Origin: Opitutia bacterium UBA957
GTDB lineage: Bacteria > Verrucomicrobiota > Verrucomicrobiia > Opitutales > UBA953
Direction: 5' to 3'
Assembly: GCA_002293065.1 (NCBI GenBank)
Contig: DBCN01000052.1
Coordinates: forward strand, 4,996-15,446
DNA length: 10,451 bases
Below the pieces are notes generated by a model. The model saw only the letters and a list, made by a program, of their open reading frames with translations, searched no databases and was not told the origin of the DNA. Shown in pieces: positions 1-6,354 of this stretch. Every line of letters starts with the position of its first letter. Position 1 is the first letter of the stretch. The position numbers were made by a program, and so were the translations under genes.

Positions 1-2396
1 AACTTGGCCACGCGGCCCAAGGCCTCGGTATGGATGACGCTGACGAAGATCCCGAATTCTTGGTTGGCGCCCACGGTGTTGGGGCCATCCAAGCGCGTCT
101 GCACCCGCACTTCGCTCAGGAGTTCGTCGAGGTAATTCGCGCGCTTCTGCAACGCCATCGTGAAGGGATCATCCTTGGTGACCACCAAGGCCGCGGCGAG
201 GTAGCGGTACTTCACATCCTCATGCAAGGGGTCGCGCTCATCCGTGAGGCGCGCGTTCAGCGTCTTCGCCAGGAGGTTCATGTGCGTCTGGGCCGCCTTC
301 CCCGGCAGGGCCTGGATGCTGCTCCGCACCTTCTGCAGGCCCGCGCGGTTCGCGCTCTTGGCCAAGTTGACGGTGTTGTTGTGACCGACCCCGACGAGGG
401 CGTTGAACCAGACGAGGTAAGGTTCGATCGACTGGGCATTGCCGCCGTTGCGGATGATCTCGCGCCCATAGGCGTCGGCGCCCTTCTGGAAATACTCCAG
501 GGACTGCAGCGTCCGTTCCTTCATCAAGGCGAGGCGCTTGGGCGAATCCATCGGAGCCAACTCCTGCAGAAACTCGAAGTCCGCCCAGTCGTTCAGCACC
601 TGACCGCCAAAGATGAGCGCGCGGGAGGAGCTCGGGTGGTTCTTGGTCCAAGCGTCGATCATCGCGACCAAGGAGCCATAGGCGCCTTGGACCATCTCAT
701 AGGTCTGCTGCTCGGTGCGGCGGGTCAGCGTGTTGCGCTGGAGCTCGGGCTTGCGCCAGCGGTCCGACAGGTTGGCGTGCATGCGGGCGGTGAGCAGGAA
801 GAAGACCTGTTCATCCATCTGGGCGGCCGGACCGAACACCTTCTCGATGTGCGTGTCGCGGTAGGCCTCGGCGTTGCTGTAGGCGAGGTCGAAGGCCGCG
901 ACGACCTTCCCTTGGTCGCGGGGCGTGACCTTGGCGGCGCGGAAGAGCGCCATCATCTTGGCCAAGCTGTCGATGTTGCGCTCCATCATGATCGGCGTCA
1001 CCGGAATGCGGGTATCTTCGGCGAGGCCATATTTGCGCCGCAGTTCCTCCGGCACCAAAGGATTATGGGCCTGCGCCCAAGCGGACAGGAAATCTTCGGC
1101 CAAGGCGACGCCGGCGGAAGGATGGCGCTTGGCGAGCTCCGTGATCCGCTCCGCAGCGGCTTCGAAGTTGGCGCTCGCGATGACGGCCCGCGAGAGGCTC
1201 GCGTCCAGGCGGTCCCGGGTGTCGGGACCCAGCGCCTGCAACCATTTGCCCATCGGCGCGAGGCTCAGCAGTTCTTCCGCCTCGATGGCGTTGGTGTTGT
1301 TGTTGCCGCCGCGCGCGCGGCGACTGGCGAGGGCGGCGCGCTGGGCGAAGGTCGTCTCCACTTCGTTTATCCACTCGTCCGCCATGGCGGCGAGCAAGGG
1401 ATTCCACGGGCTGGCCGACGCGTCGGCGTGGTTGGCGACGAGGGTCGCGAGCACGGACTGGGCGCGCAGGTTTTCCGCGCGAATGGCGGGCTCGGAACGC
1501 GCATCGGTCTGGATCTTACGCTGGAGGCCGGCCATCAGCCGGACGGCCACATCGGGCTTCGTGCGGAGCAAGTCGCGGAAGAAAGCATCGAGGTTGGCGG
1601 GCTGCACCTGGGTCAGCACGCGGGCCAGGTTGCCGGCGGCCTTGGTCTTGTCCCCATCGTTGACCTTATCGCGGTTGAGGAGGGCGACGTTCTCGTCCCA
1701 CACCTTCTGGATCTGCTCGCGCTGCGCAAACTCGCTGGCCTGTTCAGCGGACAGGAAAGCGGCGAGCTCTTGGCGCAAGGCCTCATCTTTGATGTCATCG
1801 AGCCGCTCGCGCTCCGGCAAGTAAGCCAACGCCAACTCCTTGAAGCCACCCGCCAAAAGCACGCGCCCCGCGGCCAAACGGCGGGCCGGATCCTTACCCC
1901 CCAACTTGGCGGTGCCGCGGCGCAACCGCTCGGCCAGCCAGAAGGATTCGCTCGCGGGGACGCTGTTCGAAAGGAGTTCGCCGATCTTGCGCAGCTCGGC
2001 GTCGTTGAGTTCGCCGGGCAACGCATCGACCAAGGCCAGGATGTCATCGAGCTTCATGCCGCTCTTCTGACGCTCCGTGAGGTCGGCCAGCATCTTGTCG
2101 AAGATGCGTCGCGCCAGTTCGGGCGGCAACTGGCCGAGCTCGGCGCGGATCTGGGCCCAATCGCCGAGCCGGAAGCTATGCTGGAAACGCGTGTCGGCGG
2201 CCGTGGAGGCATCGACCTTGCTGGCGCGCTCAAGGGCGGTGAAGACCTCGGACAGGTCGCGCGAGAACTTGTGCTTAAGCAGGTTCTCATACTGCGCCTG
2301 CGTCTTCGGGTCGAGGGCGGGGGCCGTCTGCGCGGAGGCCAAGGGCGCCAAGGCGAGCATGGCGAGGAGGAGTCCGCAAGGGAGCGAGGTTCGCAT
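1..2396 (-). CDS. Large exported alpha-helical protein of unknown function (3' end outside window)
   Basis: I do not recognise this family. The minus-strand frame is open from the ATG at 2396-2394 to the window edge, giving at least 798 residues with no stop seen. It begins with a clear Sec signal peptide: Arg at residue 2, a Leu/Ala-rich core, and a likely signal peptidase I site ASA|QT after residue 22. The rest reads as a chain of amphipathic helices rich in Leu, Ala, Glu, Lys and Arg, like an alpha-solenoid, without a repeat motif I can name. A low-complexity GGNNNTN loop lies at residues 363-369. The last residues before the edge look less helical, so another domain may follow. It is the fourth gene of the VWA operon, 28 bases after the repeat protein. 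No Shine-Dalgarno precedes the ATG. I infer a periplasmic or surface partner of the VWA protein. The coding frame is well supported; the function is open. Confidence 0.8.
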   Translation of the reverse strand, partial: MRTSLPCGLLLAMLALAPLASAQTAPALDPKTQAQYENLLKHKFSRDLSEVFTALERASKVDASTAADTRFQHSFRLGDWAQIRAELGQLPPELARRIFDKMLADLTERQKSGMKLDDILALVDALPGELNDAELRKIGELLSNSVPASESFWLAERLRRGTAKLGGKDPARRLAAGRVLLAGGFKELALAYLPERERLDDIKDEALRQELAAFLSAEQASEFAQREQIQKVWDENVALLNRDKVNDGDKTKAAGNLARVLTQVQPANLDAFFRDLLRTKPDVAVRLMAGLQRKIQTDARSEPAIRAENLRAQSVLATLVANHADASASPWNPLLAAMADEWINEVETTFAQRAALASRRARGGNNNTNAIEAEELLSLAPMGKWLQALGPDTRDRLDASLSRAVIASANFEAAAERITELAKRHPSAGVALAEDFLSAWAQAHNPLVPEELRRKYGLAEDTRIPVTPIMMERNIDSLAKMMALFRAAKVTPRDQGKVVAAFDLAYSNAEAYRDTHIEKVFGPAAQMDEQVFFLLTARMHANLSDRWRKPELQRNTLTRRTEQQTYEMVQGAYGSLVAMIDAWTKNHPSSSRALIFGGQVLNDWADFEFLQELAPMDSPKRLALMKERTLQSLEYFQKGADAYGREIIRNGGNAQSIEPYLVWFNALVGVGHNNTVNLAKSANRAGLQKVRSSIQALPGKAAQTHMNLLAKTLNARLTDERDPLHEDVKYRYLAAALVVTKDDPFTMALQKRANYLDELLSEVRVQTRLDGPNTVGANQEFGIFVSVIHTEALGRVAK

Positions 2397-2424
2397 GGTC
2401 TTTTTGTGTTATAGAAAGTTAGGT

Positions 2425-3399
2425 TCAGGAGCCTTCCGGGAGCTTGAATTCGTTGAGCGACGAGCGGGCATCGGTTTTCTCGCTCGGCGCGGGGGGCGCG
2501 ACTTCGGCCTTGGGTTGGCCCAGCAACTGGGCCGCGGCGCGGAGTTTCTTGGCGTCGATCGGGCCATCCTTCGGCTGGGCTTGCAGGGCTGCCTCGAGGT
2601 TGCGGAGTTTCTCCGCATCGATGCCACCGACACCCATGACGGGGCGGACACCGCCGGCGGCACCGGCCTTCACGCCTTCAGCTTGGCCGACACCCTGCGG
2701 CGGCGGCGTCGCGACGGGCTGGGCGCCTTGGCCGCCTTGGCCAGCGGCCGTGGCTTGCTGTTCCACGGGCTTACCGCCCTGCCCCGCGGCCGTAGCGGCT
2801 TGTTCAACAGGTTTACCACCTTGACCCGCGGCTTGAGCGGCCTGTTCAACGGGCTTGCCGCCTTGACCAGCGGCCGTGGCCGCTTGTTCGACTGGTTTGC
2901 CGCCTTGGCCAGCGGCCTGGGCGGCTTGTTCGACAGGCTTTCCGCCTTGGCCCGCGGCTTGAGCGGCTTGTTCAACGGGCTTGCCGCCTTGGCCAGCGGC
3001 CTGGGCGGCTTGTTCGACTGGCTTACCCCCTTGGCCCGCGGCCGTGGCCGCTTGTTCGACAGGCTTGCCATCCTGACCGGTCGCTTGGGCCCCTTGCGGC
3101 ACGGATTGCGCACCGGCGGCTTGAGCCGTATGGGGAACGGGCTGTCCGCCCTGCCCCATCGCCTTGGCGGTCTGCTCGACGGCTTGACCAGCCTGCGGAG
3201 CCGCCTTGACGGGTTGGGCGATGGGCTGCGCCTGCTGCGGCACCGCCTGCGCAGACTTGGCCTGCGTGGGATCGACGGGCTTTACGCGCGGGGCACCCCG
3301 CTGTTCGACGCCTTTGATGCCTTCGACGTTCGCAGGGGCGGCCTCCTGAGCAGAGGCGGCGGCGCAAAGAAAACTGGTGGCGAGGAGCAAGCGGTTCAT
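2425..3399 (-). CDS. Exported Gln/Ala/Gly-rich protein with eight 14-residue repeats
   Basis: The product has 324 residues. It starts with a signal peptide (Asn-Arg, then a Leu/Ala core) with a likely cleavage site ASA|QE after residue 17. Residues 20-107 are a Pro/Gln/Ala-rich region with degenerate forms of the repeat. Residues 108-219 hold eight tandem units of consensus GQGGKPVEQAA[QT]AA. A tail follows with two short similar segments, GIDAEKLRNLEAAL (259-272) and PIDAKKLRAAAQLL (280-293), each a likely helix, and the protein ends at about LNEFKLPEGS. The repeat has no Cys and few aromatic residues, so it is probably an extended or fibrous linker rather than a globular domain. The start overlaps the preceding gene's stop as ATGA, with no Shine-Dalgarno, so translation is probably coupled. 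The plus strand is also open here, but only as a mirror of the repeat. Function is unknown; a periplasmic spacer or wall-binding element is a guess. Confidence 0.8.
   Translation of the reverse strand: MNRLLLATSFLCAAASAQEAAPANVEGIKGVEQRGAPRVKPVDPTQAKSAQAVPQQAQPIAQPVKAAPQAGQAVEQTAKAMGQGGQPVPHTAQAAGAQSVPQGAQATGQDGKPVEQAATAAGQGGKPVEQAAQAAGQGGKPVEQAAQAAGQGGKPVEQAAQAAGQGGKPVEQAATAAGQGGKPVEQAAQAAGQGGKPVEQAATAAGQGGKPVEQQATAAGQGGQGAQPVATPPPQGVGQAEGVKAGAAGGVRPVMGVGGIDAEKLRNLEAALQAQPKDGPIDAKKLRAAAQLLGQPKAEVAPPAPSEKTDARSSLNEFKLPEGS
2743..3078 (-). repeat. Eight tandem 42-bp in-frame coding repeats
   Basis: Eight consecutive 42-base units with no spacer encode residues 108-219 of the repeat protein. The protein units are almost identical: position 12 alternates Gln and Thr, the first unit has Asp for Gly at position 3, and the last has Gln for Ala at position 10. 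The DNA units differ mostly at synonymous sites. For example the Lys-Pro-Val-Glu-Gln core is AAG CCC GTG GAA CAG in one unit and AAA CCT GTT GAA CAA in its neighbour. This suggests an old array held by selection on the protein rather than a fresh slippage expansion. Confidence 0.9.
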
Positions 3400-3962
3400 T
3401 GGGAGAGGTGGGTGCGGACGGATTTTTGGAATTCGCTTTCGACGCGTTGCTCGTACTCGGCCAACGCGGTCTCATCCTGGTGCTCGGCGAGGTAACGGAA
3501 GATCTGACGGGTCCGCTCGGCGTACGGACGCCATTCATCCTCCGTGGCGCCGCTGGCCCGCAAGAGCGAGGTCGCGTAGTAAAAGGCTTTGCCTTGGGTC
3601 TCGCGGATCGCACGCGTCGTCGGCGCATCCTCGCCGCTCGCGGTCGCGGACTCGGCCAGCAGTTGCGTCAGATCCGCCAAGGCACCGGCGATGTCGAGCA
3701 TCTCCAGGCGGGCCTTCGCTTTCGCCAAGCGGACCTGGTGACGCGCCCGCGGATGATCCGTGGTCGGCAACTGGGCCGCGACCTTGTCGTACTCGGTCAG
3801 GATCAGCTCCCAATCCGGTTCCTTGGCCTGCTCCAACCCGCGGATGTGGACGAGCCGCTCGCGGGCTTGCTCGCGCGCCAACTCCGCTTGCCCGTAATTG
3901 AAATGGTAAGTCAGCACGGCCACCGGACACAGCAGCCAAAGCAGCACGAAATACTTCCTCAT
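3396..3962 (-). CDS. Small membrane-anchored helical protein, BatC-position partner of the VWA protein
   Basis: The product has 188 residues. I chose the ATG at 3962-3960 (MRKYF) over a longer in-frame start at 4076. The inner start overlaps the VWA stop codon as ATGA, has a GGAGG Shine-Dalgarno at 3977-3973, and places a hydrophobic segment (residues about 4-18) at the N-terminus as a signal anchor. The remaining 165 or so residues are soluble, charged and helical. They include a stretch reading WELILTEYDKVAAQL and later TQGKAFYYATSLLRASG, which suggest tetratricopeptide-like helix pairs, but I cannot define true TPR units. In Bat-type operons a TPR protein commonly follows the VWA genes, and this gene sits in that place. 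I infer a membrane-tethered adaptor facing the periplasm. Its stop overlaps the next start, again as ATGA. Confidence 0.75.
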   Translation of the reverse strand: MRKYFVLLWLLCPVAVLTYHFNYGQAELAREQARERLVHIRGLEQAKEPDWELILTEYDKVAAQLPTTDHPRARHQVRLAKAKARLEMLDIAGALADLTQLLAESATASGEDAPTTRAIRETQGKAFYYATSLLRASGATEDEWRPYAERTRQIFRYLAEHQDETALAEYEQRVESEFQKSVRTHLSQ

Positions 3963-4927
3963 CGCCGAGCCCCCTCCAAGGCATCCTGGGCCCGCCAATC
4001 CGTGCCCAAGTACTGCAGAGCCACCGGGATGAAGGCCAAGAAAAGGGACCCCAGCAACATCGCCAAGAGGGCCCATTGTTCGAGGTCGAGGCCGGATTTC
4101 GGCAAGGGCGACTTCCGCACGAGGTCACCGAGGGCTTCGGTGGAAAGGTGCTTCTCGTTGATGTCGTGATAGGTGCCGCCCAACGCGCGCGCGATGGCTC
4201 CCAACGCTTCCGGATCCTGCCGCGATTGGTGACCATCGATGAACAACCCCTTGTGCGGATTGCCCACGCCCAGCACCAAGACCTGCTTCACGGACTTCGG
4301 ACGGGCCGAAACCGGCTGCAAGGGGATGGTATCGCCATCGCTGTAGATCAGCAGTCGCGCGGAGCCCTCGGGCAAGGCGGCGACTTCCTTCAGGGCTTGG
4401 TTGATGGCGGTGCCGAGGTCGGTCTTGCCGCCGCGCATGAGCAACTGCACGGGAAGTCCGTTGAAGACGTTGCGGACCAACTCGGGATCGCGCGCTTCCA
4501 TCACGACCGCCCGCGCATCGGTGTAGAAGCCGACGACCCCGAAACGGAGGTCGCCGCCGACGCGCATGAGGACGCCTTCAACGGATTCGCGGATCCGCTC
4601 CTGACGGGTGAGCTTCCCCTCGGCGCCCGCATCCTTGAGCTTCATGCTCGGCGAAAGGTCGGCGACGAAGATGAGCCGCGTCGGCTCCTTGGCCGAGGGC
4701 TTCTGGCCATCCTGCTCCGCCATGTGCAGTTCAATCATCACCGCCAAACCCCAGGCGAAGGCCGCGAACGCCAAGGGGCGGAGCCAAGGGACCACCCGCG
4801 TCCAAGCGCGGGCTTGGCTCGCCGGTCCAAACGCCAGCCGGCCCACCGCCCCAACCCGCCGGGCATGGAGCCACTCCGCGAGCGCCGTGAACAAAAGCAC
4901 GGCCATGGCTGAGTAGAGGGGCAGCAT
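3959..4927 (-). CDS. BatB-like membrane-anchored von Willebrand factor A domain protein
   Basis: The product has 322 residues, about the usual length of BatA/BatB-type VWA proteins. Hydrophobic segments lie at residues about 5-20, 47-67 and 285-306, so the VWA domain between the second and third sits on one side of the membrane, presumably the periplasm. The metal-ion-dependent adhesion site is complete: DLSPS at 90-94 (DxSxS), Thr169-Asp170 in GGKTD, and Asp197 in YSDGD. In this family such a site binds Mg2+ and a protein ligand. It is the first gene of the four-gene minus-strand operon. The gene upstream on the same strand is arsC, 96 bases away, with no MoxR ATPase or DUF58 gene between, which is unusual for this family. 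The ATG is preceded by C-rich sequence with no Shine-Dalgarno. The domain call is firm; the role is inferred from Bat-type operons. Confidence 0.88.
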   Translation of the reverse strand: MLPLYSAMAVLLFTALAEWLHARRVGAVGRLAFGPASQARAWTRVVPWLRPLAFAAFAWGLAVMIELHMAEQDGQKPSAKEPTRLIFVADLSPSMKLKDAGAEGKLTRQERIRESVEGVLMRVGGDLRFGVVGFYTDARAVVMEARDPELVRNVFNGLPVQLLMRGGKTDLGTAINQALKEVAALPEGSARLLIYSDGDTIPLQPVSARPKSVKQVLVLGVGNPHKGLFIDGHQSRQDPEALGAIARALGGTYHDINEKHLSTEALGDLVRKSPLPKSGLDLEQWALLAMLLGSLFLAFIPVALQYLGTDWRAQDALEGARR

Positions 4928-4941
4928 GGGGCAGGGATTAA

Positions 4942-4951
4942 CCTCTAGAGG
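4942..4951. promoter_or_regulatory. CTAG-rich palindrome in the upstream region of the VWA operon
   Basis: The 96 bases between the VWA start and the arsC stop contain a perfect 10-base palindrome, CCTCTAGAGG, with a second CTAG (4955-4958) just beside it and two more at 4983-4986 and 5024-5027. The region must hold either the operon promoter or read-through from the ars genes. A weak minus-strand promoter reading is TTGGCA and CATAGT about 19 bases apart. No intrinsic terminator for arsC was found. An operator role for the palindrome is a guess. Confidence 0.25.
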
Positions 4952-5023
4952 GGTCTAGGGGAGTTATCGGTGTAGGCTTGGGCTAGGACTATGCAAACCC
5001 TTAACCGAGCCCTGCCAACTGGA

Positions 5024-5464
5024 CTAGCGTCCGAGCGCCGCTTCCTTCAAACCCGCCGCATAAGCCTCGAAGACCAGGCGAATCTGGTCACGGACGCGCC
5101 GGAACTCGGCCCGAATCTCCTCGGGGGTGCCCGTCGCATGGGCCGGGTCACTGAAACCCCAGTGGTAACGGTTCAGCTGCCCCGGAAAGACCGGGCAGAC
5201 TTGATCGGCATTGCCGCAGACGGTGATCACCGTGGTCACGGGCTTATCCAGAAACACGTTCAAGTGCTTCGAATGGTGCGCCGAGGCGTCTAAGCCAATC
5301 TCCTGCAGGACCTCCAAGGCCATCGGGTGCACATACCCCGCTGGCTTCGAGCCCGCGCTGGCGACGTCCGCCCGGCCCCCGAGGGCGCGCCGTAAAATGG
5401 CTTCGGCCAAATGGCTGCGACAGGAATTGCCCGTACAGAGAATCAGGATGAGAGGACGCGACAT
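5024..5464 (-). CDS. arsC: Arsenate reductase, thioredoxin-coupled LMW-PTP type
   Basis: The product has 146 residues, the normal length. It reduces As(V) to As(III) in the cytoplasm by a three-cysteine relay, finally recycled by thioredoxin. The phosphatase-like P-loop CTGNSCR (Cys10-x5-Arg16) lies at the N-terminus. Cys83 and Cys90 form the expected second and third redox positions, closely matching Cys82 and Cys89 of the Staphylococcus pI258 enzyme. Asp106-Pro107 supplies the general acid in SDPA. All key residues are present, so it should be active, and this pattern distinguishes it from the glutaredoxin-linked ArsC family. It lies 24 bases after the DUF6428 gene and is probably co-transcribed from the divergent arsR promoter. 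The ATG at 5464-5462 has no Shine-Dalgarno but starts exactly at the family N-terminus. No arsenite exporter follows it. Confidence 0.93.
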   Translation of the reverse strand: MSRPLILILCTGNSCRSHLAEAILRRALGGRADVASAGSKPAGYVHPMALEVLQEIGLDASAHHSKHLNVFLDKPVTTVITVCGNADQVCPVFPGQLNRYHWGFSDPAHATGTPEEIRAEFRRVRDQIRLVFEAYAAGLKEAALGR

Positions 5465-5488
5465 GGTCGTGAAGAAAAGGTGGCCTAA

Positions 5489-5932
5489 TCAGCAGCAGCC
5501 GCTGCCGGGCTGGCAAGCCTTTGGCGTGCAGATGTCAGGCGCCAAGCAATCGGTCTTCAAGGTGCCCAGCAGGAACACCCGCGCGCCGTCTTCGACCACC
5601 GAGCCCACCACCGGAAAAACCGTCAGGAGGGGGAAGTCGTGCTCGACCTCCAAAGGCAGGTCCACCGACCCCAGCAAAGCCGCGCCCCGGTCCAGGACCT
5701 GCGCGCCCTTGGCGCAGCCGACGCGATGCTCCGTGTCGTCCGCCGTCCACAACTGCAGACGCGCCGACACCGCCGTCCGCACCGTGCCGCCACAATCGAT
5801 GAAGCGCTTCTCCACCCGCGCCACCTCGGTCAGGTGCGCATGGATGGGCGTCAGGCCACCCGTCGGCAGGCGGAACCGCAAGGCCAAGCCGGGCTGCGCG
5901 AGCAAAGCCGCCCGAAATTCAGCGACCGTCAT
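5489..5932 (-). CDS. DUF6428 family protein with Cys-rich C-terminal tail, ars-associated
   Basis: I recognise the core pattern of the DUF6428 family, often found beside arsR genes: a short N-terminal helix, then a strand with HAHLTEV, then DCGG, then a strand ending QLW. The biochemical function is unknown. The frame is open back to 5977, giving 162 residues, with in-frame ATGs at 5977, 5956 and 5932. The longest form would overlap arsR. I prefer 5932 (MTVAEF, 147 residues) because it fits the family N-terminus and leaves room for a promoter. A minus-strand TTGCTC/TATGTT pair 16 bases apart would start transcripts near 5957. Numbered on the long form, the last 19 residues hold five Cys (144, 150, 155, 161, 162), ending GSGCC, which suggests metalloid binding. 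It leads the operon with arsC. The start choice is uncertain; the gene is firm. Confidence 0.8.
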   Translation of the reverse strand: MTVAEFRAALLAQPGLALRFRLPTGGLTPIHAHLTEVARVEKRFIDCGGTVRTAVSARLQLWTADDTEHRVGCAKGAQVLDRGAALLGSVDLPLEVEHDFPLLTVFPVVGSVVEDGARVFLLGTLKTDCLAPDICTPKACQPGSGCC

Positions 5933-5953
5933 CGGCAGGGGCTTCAGAGATTG

Positions 5954-5971
5954 CATATGGAATAACATATG
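5954..5971. promoter_or_regulatory. Putative ArsR operator within the divergent arsR/DUF6428 promoter
   Basis: Two CATATG palindromes lie 12 bases apart centre to centre (5954-5959 and 5966-5971), separated by GAATAA, in an AT-rich island inside GC-rich sequence. ArsR-family regulators bind AT-rich inverted repeats, often with an ATATG-type core, near their own promoters. A minus-strand -10-like TATGTT (5969-5964) with -35-like TTGCTC (5991-5986) overlaps the site, so a bound repressor would block it. I did not find an equally good plus-strand promoter. Operator function is inferred from position and symmetry. Confidence 0.5.
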
Positions 5972-5983
5972 TATCATGGAGCC

Positions 5984-6307
5984 ATGAGCAACGGCAAAAA
6001 GAAGTTTGTCTTCCCGCCCACGGAAAAAGTCTGCCTGGGTCTATCCGACGCCACGCGCCTCCAGCTGCTCGCGAAGATCGGGCGCGGTGAAGTCTGCGTG
6101 TGCGACCTGCAAACCGAGGTGCGGCGCGACCAGCCGACGGTCTCCCGCCACTTGGCCATGCTCCGTAAATACGGCCTAGTCACCGTCCGCAAGGAGGGGC
6201 GCTGGTCCTTCTACCGTCGCGCCCCCCTGCCCCCAAGGCTGAGCAAAATCATCGACCTAGCCGCCAAGCCGGCCAAGTCGAAGCCTTGCGGTCCAGGGTG
6301 TTGCTGA
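5984..6307 (+). CDS. arsR: ArsR-family arsenite-responsive repressor with Cys-rich tail
   Basis: The product has 107 residues from the ATG at 5984. An in-frame ATG at 5969 would add five residues but lies inside the second CATATG palindrome, so I prefer the inner start. It is a winged-helix repressor that releases DNA when As(III) or Sb(III) binds. The helix-turn-helix is clear: LSDATRLQLL, then QPTVSRHLAMLRKYGLV, then the wing RKEGRWSFYR. The metalloid box is CVCDL with Cys38 and Cys40. The third Cys of the R773 box (CVCDLC) is replaced by Gln43. The last six residues, CGPGCC, give three more Cys (102, 106, 107), which may complete the site as found in variant ArsR proteins. It is divergent from DUF6428-arsC and probably represses both directions. 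A GGAG lies only two bases before the ATG, too close for a normal ribosome binding site. Confidence 0.92.
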   Translation: MSNGKKKFVFPPTEKVCLGLSDATRLQLLAKIGRGEVCVCDLQTEVRRDQPTVSRHLAMLRKYGLVTVRKEGRWSFYRRAPLPPRLSKIIDLAAKPAKSKPCGPGCC

Positions 6308-6322
6308 GCCCGCAGGTTTTTT
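6285..6322 (+). terminator. Possible weak intrinsic terminator after arsR
   Basis: Arms CTTGCGG (6285-6291) and CCGCAGG (6310-6316) can pair over seven bases with one G-T pair and an 18-base loop, followed directly by six T (6317-6322). The first arm lies inside the arsR coding end. The long loop makes it weak. It would separate arsR from the hydrolase gene 47 bases downstream. Confidence 0.35.
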
Positions 6323-6354
6323 AAGGTTTCCGAAGCAGCCGCGCGGGGCTATCC

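Noticed and set aside
30..2414. Plus-strand open frame of 794 codons opposite the large exported protein
   Set aside because: It is a mirror of GC-rich codon bias. The minus-strand frame has a signal peptide, normal helical composition and operon context, while the plus-strand product is rich in Gly/Gln/Arg/His with no domain or leader.
2743..3078. Possible CRISPR-like array of 42-base repeats
   Set aside because: The units are directly adjacent with no spacers, differ from each other, and keep a single coding frame.
2077..3495. Plus-strand open frame with a Leu/Phe/Gly-rich periodic product (GLFNGLAALASG-type)
   Set aside because: The periodicity comes from the 42-base coding repeat on the other strand. 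The frame runs across two real minus-strand genes and their boundaries.
3963..4076. Upstream extension of the small helical protein starting at 4076
   Set aside because: It would overlap the VWA gene by 118 bases and bury the N-terminal membrane anchor. The ATGA overlap and GGAGG support the start at 3962.
4076..4912. Plus-strand open frame opposite the VWA gene
   Set aside because: The minus-strand product has a complete MIDAS site and membrane helices; the plus-strand product has no recognisable domain.
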